Assembly (NCBI GenBank): GCA_015665455.1
Contig: JADFAD010000006.1
Span: 1 to 64,000 of the forward strand
Direction: 5' to 3'
Source: Oceanospirillaceae bacterium
Lineage (GTDB): Bacteria; Pseudomonadota; Gammaproteobacteria; Pseudomonadales; Litoribrevibacteraceae
Length of the DNA: 64,000 nt
Of this stretch, positions 1 to 7,635 are shown piece after piece. Below the pieces are notes generated by a model, which was given only the letters and a program-made list of their open reading frames with translations, searched no databases and was not told where the DNA came from. How positions within the stretch are numbered: position 1 is the first letter of the stretch; each line of letters starts with the position of its first letter. A program made the position numbers and the translations under genes.

Positions 1-213
1 AACCCAGTTTAACGAACAATACGTTCCATATAACCCAACAATGAGCAAGTAAAGTCCTCTTAATCCACCAACCTGCACCCCAACCCTAAGTTCGGCTTTT
101 ACGAAAACACGACAAACAACACACCCACCCACGTAAAACACTCAAAAAACGACCAATAAAGTAACAAACACAGGAACATAAGTAACAAGTCTTCTCCCCT
201 AAACCCCAAACAC

Positions 214-241
214 AAAAAAGGCCACCCGAAGGCAGCCTTTT
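214..241 (-). terminator. Rho-independent terminator of the first DUF6160 gene
   Basis: Read on the minus strand this is an 11-bp stem (AAAAGGCTGCC with GGTGGCCTTTT, two G-U pairs) closed by a UUCG tetraloop and followed by six T. It lies 25 bases beyond the stop of the minus-strand DUF6160 gene. Apart from this hairpin I see nothing in bases 1-266. Confidence 0.9.
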
Positions 242-266
242 ATTGAGCTTAAATTTTAAAGTCTAA

Positions 267-1208
267 TCAATGACCATATACGATCATTTCAGTTCCTGTA
301 ATATCGATATTTTGTAATTCAATGTAGCCCAAGTTATTCTGAGAAGCATTACCAATACCGACATTCATAGACATATCCAATACAGCGCTATCACTTCGGA
401 AATACAATGCATCAGAAACCAAGCCATCCGCAGAAGAAGCAGTTCCAACTGTTATGGCTGAAAAGACCATCTGATCGTTGCCATTATCTGCTGCATATTG
501 AGCTGCCGATACATCGAATGTTCCATTTCCATCAACATCAACCTGAACATCCGTCGTCCAGTCCGTCCACTTAGAAACCTCAACACCATCTTTATCAGTA
601 TATGTAGCCGAAGTAAAAGGGTTATCATCCTGGAAAATTCTAAGATTACTTACTCCTACTCCCATAACATCAATATTCAACGAGCCATTCTTTATCTCAA
701 AGTAATTTTGAGTATTTATAAAGCCATTAGCGTTATCATTAAAAACAATCAAATCACCGGGTCCGATTACCCCAGCAATATTTATATCACTTGCTAAAGT
801 GGACACACCATTCATCCCTAGAACATCCACGTAGTCTACATGCAACCCAAAATCCGTACCGTTAGAACCATTCAGCATGCCAATCATATCAATTGATTCA
901 TGATGAAGAACTAAATTCCCCTCAGCACTTACATCAATCTCAATCTTAAGATTATCTAGACGCGAATCTCCTGGACCGCCACCAATTGCACCGCCACCAA
1001 TCACTACACCACCAATCTGGACAGCACCACCAGTATCAGTATCTGTATAAGTTAATGCGTCAAGAGTAACAAAAGTATCCAACTCGATAGTTACACCTGC
1101 TTGACCAGTCATAGCAGAAAGGGCTTCATCTGGTAGAGCCTCTAAAGCAAACGAACCTCCAGAAAAGGAAACCAAAGGCAAAAATGCCAACGAAACTAGC
1201 TTTTTCAT
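267..1208 (-). CDS. DUF6160 family secreted protein (copy 1)
   Basis: This is a predicted 313-residue exported protein of unknown function. Residues 1-22 form a Sec signal peptide (MKK, hydrophobic core, SFALE). Right after it comes the family hallmark MTGQAGVTIEL, followed by Gly/Asp/Asn-rich beta-strand-like sequence and the C-terminal ending IVYGH. The same beginning and ending recur in the second copy at 33048. The start at 1208 is preferred over the in-frame ATG at 1217 because AAAGG lies at good spacing before it. A strong terminator follows. DUF6160 includes proteins annotated as FilA of a putative pilus system in Acinetobacter; I see no other fil genes here, so a pilus role is only a possibility. 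The upstream gene on the same strand is a MalT-like regulator with its own terminator, so the two are probably separate units. Confidence 0.85.
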   Translation of the reverse strand: MKKLVSLAFLPLVSFSGGSFALEALPDEALSAMTGQAGVTIELDTFVTLDALTYTDTDTGGAVQIGGVVIGGGAIGGGPGDSRLDNLKIEIDVSAEGNLVLHHESIDMIGMLNGSNGTDFGLHVDYVDVLGMNGVSTLASDINIAGVIGPGDLIVFNDNANGFINTQNYFEIKNGSLNIDVMGVGVSNLRIFQDDNPFTSATYTDKDGVEVSKWTDWTTDVQVDVDGNGTFDVSAAQYAADNGNDQMVFSAITVGTASSADGLVSDALYFRSDSAVLDMSMNVGIGNASQNNLGYIELQNIDITGTEMIVYGH

Positions 1209-1294
1209 TGCTATCATCCTTTATTATCGTTATTTTATTTCCATTGTTTTTTTAAATTACCACACTCAAAAAACCCATGTAAACTAATGCAACT

Positions 1295-1319
1295 AAAAAA
1301 GGCCACCCATAGGCAGCCT
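1295..1319 (-). terminator. Terminator of the LuxR/MalT-like gene
   Basis: On the minus strand, AGGCTGCC-TATG-GGTGGCCT followed by a run of T forms a stem almost identical in sequence to the terminator at 214-241, with only the loop changed. It lies 20 bases past the regulator stop codon and before the DUF6160 gene. Confidence 0.85.
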
Positions 1320-1338
1320 CATGTTTTCTAGTTTATTT

Positions 1339-4074
1339 TCAGGATACTTTCTGCAAAGCCTGCACTGCTTTCAGTGCTTGAGTACGATTCTTGACACCAA
1401 GCTTGTCGTAGACATTATGCAAATGCCATTTAACCGTTCCCAATGAAACAAAAATACGATCACTAATCTCCTGATTAGATAGACCATCAGCCGCCAATTC
1501 AAGAATTTGTTTCTCACGGGTTGTTAACGATATCTGTTGATCATCAAGCTCTAACTGACCATTCATTTGTTTTGCATGAATCGCCTTCTCTAGCTTCTCC
1601 ACATAAGAAACCAAGTCCGAATCATGAAATAGTCCAGAATTTTTAGACGCATCTATAAATACAATCAATGCTTCAGGTAGCTCAGCCAAAGCCCTCAAAT
1701 AGCCCTGCTCACTTGCAGCGATAATTGCATTTCTGAAGAAAGTTAACGCCGACTCCTTGTTACCATCCAACCAATGATACATAGCCATTAGTAAGTTTTC
1801 AGTACCAGAACGACTTACCCCATCATCACGCTGAACATCATGCCCTAATAAATCAAAAACAGCTTTTAATTCACCAATAGACTGTTTGTGCCATGCCACT
1901 CTGGAGCGAGCAGTAATTACCCAACCGTACCCCGACAAGTATGGGGATATTCCAATTTGCGGCAACACCCCTTCTTGGGCCAAACACCACTCCGCCCGAT
2001 CAAATCGGCCGTGATCCATTAATAATTGAGCCTGAGCTGCGCGACATATTCGCCAAGCTCGTTGCTGCCCACGCTGCTTATAATGATTCAGCAAACGCTC
2101 CAACTCATCCAAACCAGAGTCTTCATCACGAAACCAAGATACCAACCGGCTTCGAACCGCGTATAGACGAGCCTGCAAAAAACTCGACTGAATCATACCT
2201 TCTGCCACAGGTTTACGATCTTGAAGCATATCCCAGGCGCTCTGAAGTTTATTACTTTCAAAATTCAGAAGTGCATTTACTAAACGGTACCACTCAGCAA
2301 TTCCCTCAACATCTTTATGCGGCTCAAGTAATACTATTTCTGCTCGTGCAGCCTTAAGCATACCTGTCTCATAAAAATGATACGCATGAATCGCCTTAAT
2401 CAGGTTACCTGTATATTCACCCTTTAACTCTGAGGCAAATCTTTCCGCAGAACTAAGATTATCTCCACACTCTCCTGGTCGCCCTTGGAGCATCAATATA
2501 ATCGCAGCTAAGATATTAAATTGTGCAGCCAACCATGGGTCTACTTCATCAAAATAAGGCTGTACTTTATTAACACTTACATTTGCACTTTCAAGATCAT
2601 CATTTTTTAAATTAATCAAAATAGAAAGCAAATAACAAATGGCTTCGCGCTCAGAAATTCCAACAGGCTGATGTCTTTCATCTTGCTGCATCAACCGAAG
2701 TAATGCTCGCTCCGCTTCTTGATCAAAGCCATCACGAATCAGAATCCAGATACGGACTAACTGTAATCGAGGATACTGAAGTGTAATATCCCGAGGAATT
2801 TCTTTAACCCAATCAAACACTTCCGTTGCAGAGGACTGATTAAGTAAATCAAACATACAAGCACTAATTAAGCTCGCAGCCATTTCATAATCACGCGCTG
2901 CAAATGCATGCTCAATGGCAGAAACACTATGATTGTGGGTGCTGTACCACATACTTGCAGAAAAATGGAGTTGAATTAAGCTCTCTGGCTCATCAACCAT
3001 CAATCGTTGATGTAAAAAGCGACGGTATAGAGGATGAAATCTATGCTCACCTAAACTTACTGGCTCAATATAGAGTTGCTGCTCATTCAAACGCTCTAAC
3101 AAAGCATCACTTTCAGTATTACCACTTAAAGTTGAATATAATTGACTGGTAAAACATTCAACAATAGAAAGTTGCTTTGTCGCTTTTTTTGTAGATTCAT
3201 CCAAGTGTTGATACGCATCGTCTGAAAAGTAGCTTAAGAAATCCTGATGATTGCCAAAATACTCTTCAAAACTATCAATGGCCATCTGCTGATCAACGGA
3301 TATATGATCCAAAGCATTCGATGCCAAAACTAAGCCTGACGTCCAACCATCAAGCGCCTTAATCAGTGCGTCTCGTTTTTGTGGCTTAACTGGCGCTTCA
3401 ATGGAATCAAGTAAAAGACGACTATCAGAGGGTGATAGTTTTAGATCATGATACTTTAATTCCGATAGCTTACCCTTAGAACGATACCGTCCTACACTGA
3501 TCTGTGGTTGGTGACGACTGGATAAACAGAGATGAACATTACTCGGCATATGAGCCAAAAATAACGAAATAGCGGACGTTAAAATCGGACTATCAAGCAA
3601 ATGAAAATCATCAATAAAACAATAAATCGGGTCTTCAAATCCTTCTAGATCTGCAATTAACTGCTCGGCAAGGCGCAAAAAGTTAACTGAAGGTTCATCA
3701 TCAAACCTACGGTACGATGCATCCATATCAGGCCATATCAAAGGCTCTGTACGCTGCAACGCTTCAACTATATAAGCAAAAAATCGAACAGGATCATTGT
3801 CATCTCGAGATAAGTTTAACCAACAAACTTTCTCATCTTTTGCGACCAACTCATGATACCACTGGCTCAACAGTATTGACTTCCCCGTACCTGCTGGTGC
3901 AGTAACCAATGCCAGCGTTGTATGAGGTTTATTAAAAGGATTATCTATTGTAGATCGCTGAATATAATAAGGCTCAAGTGGAACTGCCTTAATTTTTGAT
4001 TCTATAAGAGGTAATTGTGTAAATGACTTTCTCAGCTCTTGGAGACTGAAAACAGTTTCTGGGCTACCAACCAT
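1339..4074 (-). CDS. LuxR-family transcriptional regulator, MalT/AlkS type
   Basis: A 911-residue cytoplasmic regulator of the STAND-ATPase LuxR class (MalT, AlkS). The Walker A motif APAGTGKS is at about residues 59-66 and a Walker-B-like stretch (IYCFIDDFHLLD) near residue 150. A long helical, TPR-like middle region follows. The C-terminal LuxR helix-turn-helix (LTTREKQILELAADGLS, then GTVKWHLHNVYDKLGV) is at about residues 845-905. Length matches MalT (about 900). Such proteins bind an inducer through the repeat region, hydrolyse or exchange ATP, oligomerise and activate promoters. The ligand cannot be read from sequence. The next gene downstream on the same strand encodes a secreted DUF6160 protein, which makes it a plausible target, but the terminator between them argues against a simple operon. 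Confidence 0.9.
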   Translation of the reverse strand: MVGSPETVFSLQELRKSFTQLPLIESKIKAVPLEPYYIQRSTIDNPFNKPHTTLALVTAPAGTGKSILLSQWYHELVAKDEKVCWLNLSRDDNDPVRFFAYIVEALQRTEPLIWPDMDASYRRFDDEPSVNFLRLAEQLIADLEGFEDPIYCFIDDFHLLDSPILTSAISLFLAHMPSNVHLCLSSRHQPQISVGRYRSKGKLSELKYHDLKLSPSDSRLLLDSIEAPVKPQKRDALIKALDGWTSGLVLASNALDHISVDQQMAIDSFEEYFGNHQDFLSYFSDDAYQHLDESTKKATKQLSIVECFTSQLYSTLSGNTESDALLERLNEQQLYIEPVSLGEHRFHPLYRRFLHQRLMVDEPESLIQLHFSASMWYSTHNHSVSAIEHAFAARDYEMAASLISACMFDLLNQSSATEVFDWVKEIPRDITLQYPRLQLVRIWILIRDGFDQEAERALLRLMQQDERHQPVGISEREAICYLLSILINLKNDDLESANVSVNKVQPYFDEVDPWLAAQFNILAAIILMLQGRPGECGDNLSSAERFASELKGEYTGNLIKAIHAYHFYETGMLKAARAEIVLLEPHKDVEGIAEWYRLVNALLNFESNKLQSAWDMLQDRKPVAEGMIQSSFLQARLYAVRSRLVSWFRDEDSGLDELERLLNHYKQRGQQRAWRICRAAQAQLLMDHGRFDRAEWCLAQEGVLPQIGISPYLSGYGWVITARSRVAWHKQSIGELKAVFDLLGHDVQRDDGVSRSGTENLLMAMYHWLDGNKESALTFFRNAIIAASEQGYLRALAELPEALIVFIDASKNSGLFHDSDLVSYVEKLEKAIHAKQMNGQLELDDQQISLTTREKQILELAADGLSNQEISDRIFVSLGTVKWHLHNVYDKLGVKNRTQALKAVQALQKVS

Positions 4075-4162
4075 TCGCGACCCTTGTATATGCTAGAGCA
4101 TTATGTACAAATCTATTGATTCAGTACTTTGTAGTTATTATTTTTTTTATAAATCACTAAAT

Positions 4163-4220
4163 AATTAATGACCCCAACAATGCTAACACAGTAGCTAATC
4201 AGCCAAGGGAGTCATTAATT
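4163..4220. repeat. Spaced inverted repeat between the LuxR gene and psrA
   Basis: AATTAATGAC at 4163-4172 is perfectly inverted as GTCATTAATT at 4211-4220, 38 bases apart. It lies in the 217-base gap upstream of the MalT-like gene and downstream of psrA, so it could be an operator pair for the regulator or part of a weak terminator. The arms are AT-rich and chance is possible. I see nothing else in this gap. Confidence 0.4.
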
Positions 4221-4291
4221 TACCAAATGTAATTTAGTGCTTCGGTTCACATTATTAACTTAATTAAAAAAATAAACCAAGTATAAATTTC

Positions 4292-4930
4292 TTAAGTTGC
4301 TGGCGCGAGCAACCCAGCACTGACAAATTTAGCCAAATAAGAAATCATATCTTTGAACTGACTGTCTACAGACAAATCGTTAGCAGCCATAGCCTGTAGG
4401 GAATCCACACTGGACATCGTGAACGCCAAAGTCCCCAATACGAAGTGAATTCTCCAAAACCATTCTATCGGCGTCATTTCAGGGCAAGCCGTCTTCATAG
4501 TTCGCATAAAAGGCTTAAATACATCAGAGTAATGCTCTTTAAGATATTCTCTTAAGTGATTCTGAGCTTGTGCATACGCCAGCCCCATCAACCTCATGAA
4601 TACAGCAACACTCTGTTCATGTCTTTCCGCCACAACCTGAGCAGAAGCAGCTAGAACTGCAATCATATGCGCGATATCTACATTTTCTTCACCGACCAAT
4701 TTAATATAAGCATTCAATTGGTCACGAAACTCACGACTAAAAGGCGTTAAGAAACGAGAAAATGTTGCTTGTATAAGCGCTTCTTTAGATCCAAAGTGAT
4801 AATTAACAGCCGCTAAATTAACACCGGCTTTACTCGTTATCATTCGCAATGAAGTTTCCGCGAAGCCTCTCTCGGCGAACAACTCCTGCGCAGCATCCAG
4901 AATTTTATCGACCGTATTCCCATTGGCCAT
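4292..4930 (-). CDS. psrA: TetR-family fatty-acid-responsive regulator PsrA
   Basis: A 212-residue TetR/AcrR protein. The N-terminal helix-turn-helix (ILDAAQELFAERGFAETSL, ITSKAGVNLAAVNYHFGSK, about residues 8-50) is nearly the Pseudomonas PsrA sequence, and the C-terminal half is the ligand-binding helical domain. In Pseudomonas PsrA represses beta-oxidation genes and itself, is released by long-chain fatty acids, and activates rpoS. Its neighbour lexA, transcribed divergently, is the same as in Pseudomonas. A longer reading frame to 5005 exists, but it would run through the promoter and a PsrA operator. The ATG pair at 4933/4930 follows GGAG and gives the usual length. I chose 4930. Confidence 0.92.
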   Translation of the reverse strand: MANGNTVDKILDAAQELFAERGFAETSLRMITSKAGVNLAAVNYHFGSKEALIQATFSRFLTPFSREFRDQLNAYIKLVGEENVDIAHMIAVLAASAQVVAERHEQSVAVFMRLMGLAYAQAQNHLREYLKEHYSDVFKPFMRTMKTACPEMTPIEWFWRIHFVLGTLAFTMSSVDSLQAMAANDLSVDSQFKDMISYLAKFVSAGLLAPAT

Positions 4931-4961
4931 CATTGCGTCTCCACATAAAAAACAACTGTTT

Positions 4962-4975
4962 GAAACATACGTTTG
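4962..4975. promoter_or_regulatory. PsrA operator (autoregulation)
   Basis: GAAACATACGTTTG matches the PsrA consensus [G/C]AAAC-N(2-4)-GTTT[G/C] exactly with N4. It covers the -10 element of the psrA promoter, the right position for autorepression. Confidence 0.75.
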
Positions 4976-4992
4976 AAACCTATCTATGTCAA
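4964..4992 (-). promoter_or_regulatory. psrA promoter
   Basis: On the minus strand TTGACA (4992-4987) is followed after exactly 17 bases by TATGTT (4969-4964). The predicted transcript starts near 4957, leaving a leader of about 25 bases before the ATG at 4930/4933. This rules out the longer reading frame to 5005. Confidence 0.7.
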
Positions 4993-5231
4993 GAAAACCG
5001 AACACTAAAAAATAAAGCGTTTAGAGTGTTCAACCTAAAATAGACAAAGTATTTCGAAATTACCAGAGGTACTCCACTCAAAAGGAGCCTATAAGGTTTT
5101 AGAAATAGAGAATGACGCCTTTTTATCAGAGCACTTAAATAAACAGTGAAATAAAGACTTTAATGGCCTATTCACACCCGAAAGCCCATCATTAAAACAA
5201 TCAGTGCTACAAGCCAAATACCTACTATCTA

Positions 5232-5260
5232 TTGTCTACCACCAAAAAATACTGTATACA
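5232..5260 (+). promoter_or_regulatory. lexA promoter
   Basis: TTGTCT (5232-5237) is followed after 17 bases by TATACA (5255-5260). The -10 element lies inside the LexA box, so LexA binding would exclude RNA polymerase. The predicted start near 5267 gives a leader of about 22 bases. Confidence 0.65.
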
Positions 5261-5269
5261 TATACAAAA
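5250..5269. promoter_or_regulatory. LexA (SOS) box 1
   Basis: TACTGTATACATATACAAAA fits the SOS consensus TACTGTATATATATACAGTA, with CTGT-N8-ACAA in place of CTGT-N8-ACAG. It overlaps the lexA -10 element. Confidence 0.8.
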
Positions 5270-5285
5270 CTGTATAAAAGGTCAG
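5270..5285. promoter_or_regulatory. Possible LexA box 2
   Basis: CTGT-ATAAAAGG-TCAG lies one helical-turn scale downstream of box 1 and overlaps the ribosome-binding region. It has one half-site mismatch (TCAG for ACAG). E. coli lexA also carries two adjacent boxes, so a second, weaker site is plausible. Confidence 0.5.
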
Positions 5286-5288
5286 GTC

Positions 5289-5930
5289 ATGATTAAGCTA
5301 ACAAAACGCCAGCAAGAAGTGCTTGATGTGATTAAGTCTCACATTGATGACACTGGTTACCCACCAACACGCGCAGAGATAGCAAAAACACTTGGCTTTC
5401 GCTCCGCTAACGCTGCTGAAGAACATTTAAAAGCATTAGCAAGAAAAGGGGCTATTGAAATGATGGCAGGCACATCTAGGGGTTTAAGGATTCCGGATTA
5501 CGAACCCAACAAAAGTGCTTCCGCAAATGATAGCGAACCATTGTCTGGATTACCCATTGTTGGCAGAGTTGCCGCAGGCTCCCCCGTTTTAGCAGAAGAA
5601 CATATTGATAGAGTTTGCCCTGTTCAACCCGATTTTTTCTCACCAAAAGCGGACTATCTATTAAGAGTTCAAGGCTTAAGTATGAAAAACATTGGTATTC
5701 TCGACGGTGACCTCTTAGCCGTTCATAAAACTGAAAACGTAAAGAACGGTCAAATTGTCGTCGCACGCATTGGTGATGATGTCACCGTTAAACGTCTCGA
5801 TAAAAAGGGGAATGTGGTCAGGTTGATTCCTGAAAATGAAGAAATGGAAGTCATTGAAATAAATACGAACGAAGAACCTGTATTTATTGAAGGCTTAGGT
5901 GTCGGCGTTATTCGTAACGAAGGGCTATAA
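5289..5930 (+). CDS. lexA: LexA SOS repressor/autopeptidase
   Basis: A 213-residue LexA. The N-terminal winged helix (residues about 1-70: [16 protein letters not shown], then [20 protein letters not shown]) binds SOS boxes. The C-terminal S24 peptidase has the self-cleavage Ala-Gly in VAAGSPVLA, the catalytic Ser in [14 protein letters not shown] and the catalytic Lys in DVTVKRL. RecA-stimulated self-cleavage derepresses DNA-repair genes. The ATG at 5289 is chosen over the in-frame TTG at 5232, because that codon forms the -35 element and 5289 follows AGG at proper spacing. Two SOS boxes upstream indicate autoregulation. The sulA gene that follows lexA in Pseudomonas is absent. Confidence 0.97.
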   Translation: MIKLTKRQQEVLDVIKSHIDDTGYPPTRAEIAKTLGFRSANAAEEHLKALARKGAIEMMAGTSRGLRIPDYEPNKSASANDSEPLSGLPIVGRVAAGSPVLAEEHIDRVCPVQPDFFSPKADYLLRVQGLSMKNIGILDGDLLAVHKTENVKNGQIVVARIGDDVTVKRLDKKGNVVRLIPENEEMEVIEINTNEEPVFIEGLGVGVIRNEGL

Positions 5931-5938
5931 CTTATTAA

Positions 5939-5972
5939 AGATTCTAGTCTTGAAGCTCTTAGACTAGAATCT
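5939..5972. terminator. Bidirectional terminator between lexA and the RluA-like gene
   Basis: A perfect 12-bp stem, AGATTCTAGTCT with AGACTAGAATCT, with a 10-base loop sits in the 60-base gap between the convergent lexA and minus-strand pseudouridine-synthase-like gene. Short pyrimidine (CTCCTTTC) and AT-rich flanks follow on each side. Confidence 0.7.
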
Positions 5973-5990
5973 CCTTTCATCCATTCAAGA

Positions 5991-6797
5991 TCAATATGCT
6001 TTATAGTGCATCAAATCACCTGAGATAGGGCATGTAAAATCCAGCTCAACTAGGTTTAATTGCATAACATCTCTGTCAGTATTTCCACCAATAAACTCAT
6101 CCCCAAGCACAGAATGACCTGATTCTAAAAAGTAACTGCAAATGTCTTTAGAATCTCCCTGATTTAAATACAAATCAAGAATAGTACTATTGGTGTGTTC
6201 CACGTATTTCACAGGCTCGAGTCTACCTTTTAGGGTATAATCTTCATCGTCAAAATTCAGATCAGAAGCTTGGTCTATTTGACCTAACACCTCTACGCGA
6301 TACTTAAAACGTATTTCATTTTTTTCTGCCATATCAGTAAAAACTGCAGCAGATCTACGATGATGTACAATCAACAAAATCCCCCTAGAGTCATCTGCTA
6401 ACTCATACACTAAATAAGCATCTCTCTCGGCTTCATAAGCTTGATCTGCGATTCTTAAAAGCGATAAGTGATCACCAAACAACTCACCCTCTAAAGGCAT
6501 ACCAGCAGGTTTTAACCAAACACTGTATTGAATTTGATCGGCAAGAAGTTCAGCGGCCATCGGTTTAAAATTTAAATAATCTTGATCGTAATAAACTTCA
6601 ACCTTGTCACCAATTTTTAAGGGCGTCTGAGCCTTTCTCAAAGAAGATCTCTCACCTTTACGCTCTAAAAACACGGCGCCCTTTTTCATTGCATCTTTAA
6701 TGCGAGATTTTGAAAGTTGATCAAAGTGCCCCCATAGAAAATCAATGGCGACTAAAGAATCTAACTCTGTAACATCTAACTCGACTTCAAAGTGCAT
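5991..6797 (-). CDS. RluA-like pseudouridine synthase homologue lacking the catalytic Asp
   Basis: A 268-residue protein with the plan of RluA-family pseudouridine synthases. It has an S4-like RNA-binding region (LSKSRIKDAMKKGAVFLE to KIGDKVEVYYD, about residues 28-75), the WLKPAGMPLEG strand equivalent to the usual NKPSGLPVHG, and the C-terminal GHSVLGDEFIGG block. The catalytic motif HRLDxxTSG is here YELADDSRG, so the essential Asp aligns with Ala and the neighbouring Arg with Glu. That makes isomerase activity unlikely. It may be an RNA-binding pseudoenzyme or have another function. An intact RluA-type gene lies 2 kb away. Family membership is well supported; the function is unknown. Confidence 0.75.
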   Translation of the reverse strand: MHFEVELDVTELDSLVAIDFLWGHFDQLSKSRIKDAMKKGAVFLERKGERSSLRKAQTPLKIGDKVEVYYDQDYLNFKPMAAELLADQIQYSVWLKPAGMPLEGELFGDHLSLLRIADQAYEAERDAYLVYELADDSRGILLIVHHRRSAAVFTDMAEKNEIRFKYRVEVLGQIDQASDLNFDDEDYTLKGRLEPVKYVEHTNSTILDLYLNQGDSKDICSYFLESGHSVLGDEFIGGNTDRDVMQLNLVELDFTCPISGDLMHYKAY

Positions 6798-7011
6798 AAG
6801 GGTTCCGGTGTATATTTGATTTTATCAAGTTGCTCGGTAAAGCATCAAATTTTCAACTCGCATTCTAACGAATTTTCAAATCTTTTCGTAGGCCAACATT
6901 CTACAAAGTGATTATTTAATATGACATAACAACATAACTGCAGCCTTTAAGATTTCTTTACCCAAACTGCTATACTCCTAGCGACTCAATGAAAGAAAGC
7001 GCTTCGCTACT

Positions 7012-7617
7012 ATGACTCAAATTGAACAAGTAATACGTTTTTGGTTCGGAATACAAGATGAGGACGGATTCTCCTCTAAACAAGAAAAAAACAAATGGTG
7101 GTCAGGCTCTGCGGAAACAGACCTTGATATCAGTCATCAATTTGGGGAGTTAGTTAACCAAGCGTTAAAGCATCAACTAAAAGAATGGGAAGAAACAGCA
7201 GAAGGACAACTTGCCTACATAATACTTTTGGATCAATTTACAAGAAACATATACCGGGGTACTGAACATGCGTTCTCTGGTGATAGCAAAGCACTCAAGA
7301 TTTGCAAAAACGGGTTGTCCGTCGATAACGACCTAGCTCTAACATCAGAACAGCGCGTCTTTTTTTATATGCCTCTGGAGCACTCAGAAGCAATAGAAGA
7401 CCAAGAATTGTGCATTCGTTTACTTGAAGGTTTATTGAAACGCAGCCCGAGTCACAGACAAGATGTAATCCAAGGCTACATTCGTTTTGCAAAACACCAC
7501 AGAGACATCATTGCAGAGTTTGGTCGGTTCCCTCATAGAAACGAAACCTTAAAGCGCATGAACACCCCCCAAGAAAATGAATTTCTTAAGGGAGAGCATT
7601 CTCGATTTGGTCAATGA
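7012..7617 (+). CDS. DUF924 family protein
   Basis: A 201-residue cytoplasmic protein of the DUF924 family. Recognisable signatures are VIRFWFG at the N-terminus, KWWSGS, the block LAYIILLDQFTRNIYRG near residue 70, and FYMPLEHSE near residue 120. The family has a TPR-like all-helical fold, and its biochemical function is not established. The gene stands alone, with divergent or convergent neighbours. Length is typical for the family. Confidence 0.88.
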   Translation: MTQIEQVIRFWFGIQDEDGFSSKQEKNKWWSGSAETDLDISHQFGELVNQALKHQLKEWEETAEGQLAYIILLDQFTRNIYRGTEHAFSGDSKALKICKNGLSVDNDLALTSEQRVFFYMPLEHSEAIEDQELCIRLLEGLLKRSPSHRQDVIQGYIRFAKHHRDIIAEFGRFPHRNETLKRMNTPQENEFLKGEHSRFGQ

Positions 7618-7635
7618 TCAATTTTCCAATAGCTA

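Noticed and set aside
1941-2357. 138-residue plus-strand reading frame inside the LuxR gene
   Set aside because: It is antisense to a clear, fully conserved regulator gene and has no ribosome-binding site or recognisable motif.
4934-5005. N-terminal extension of PsrA
   Set aside because: It would include the predicted promoter and PsrA operator; the usual PsrA N-terminus begins at the ATG pair 4933/4930.
5232-5288. N-terminal extension of LexA by 19 residues from a TTG
   Set aside because: The TTG forms the -35 element, the stretch holds the LexA boxes, and the ATG at 5289 gives the conserved N-terminus.
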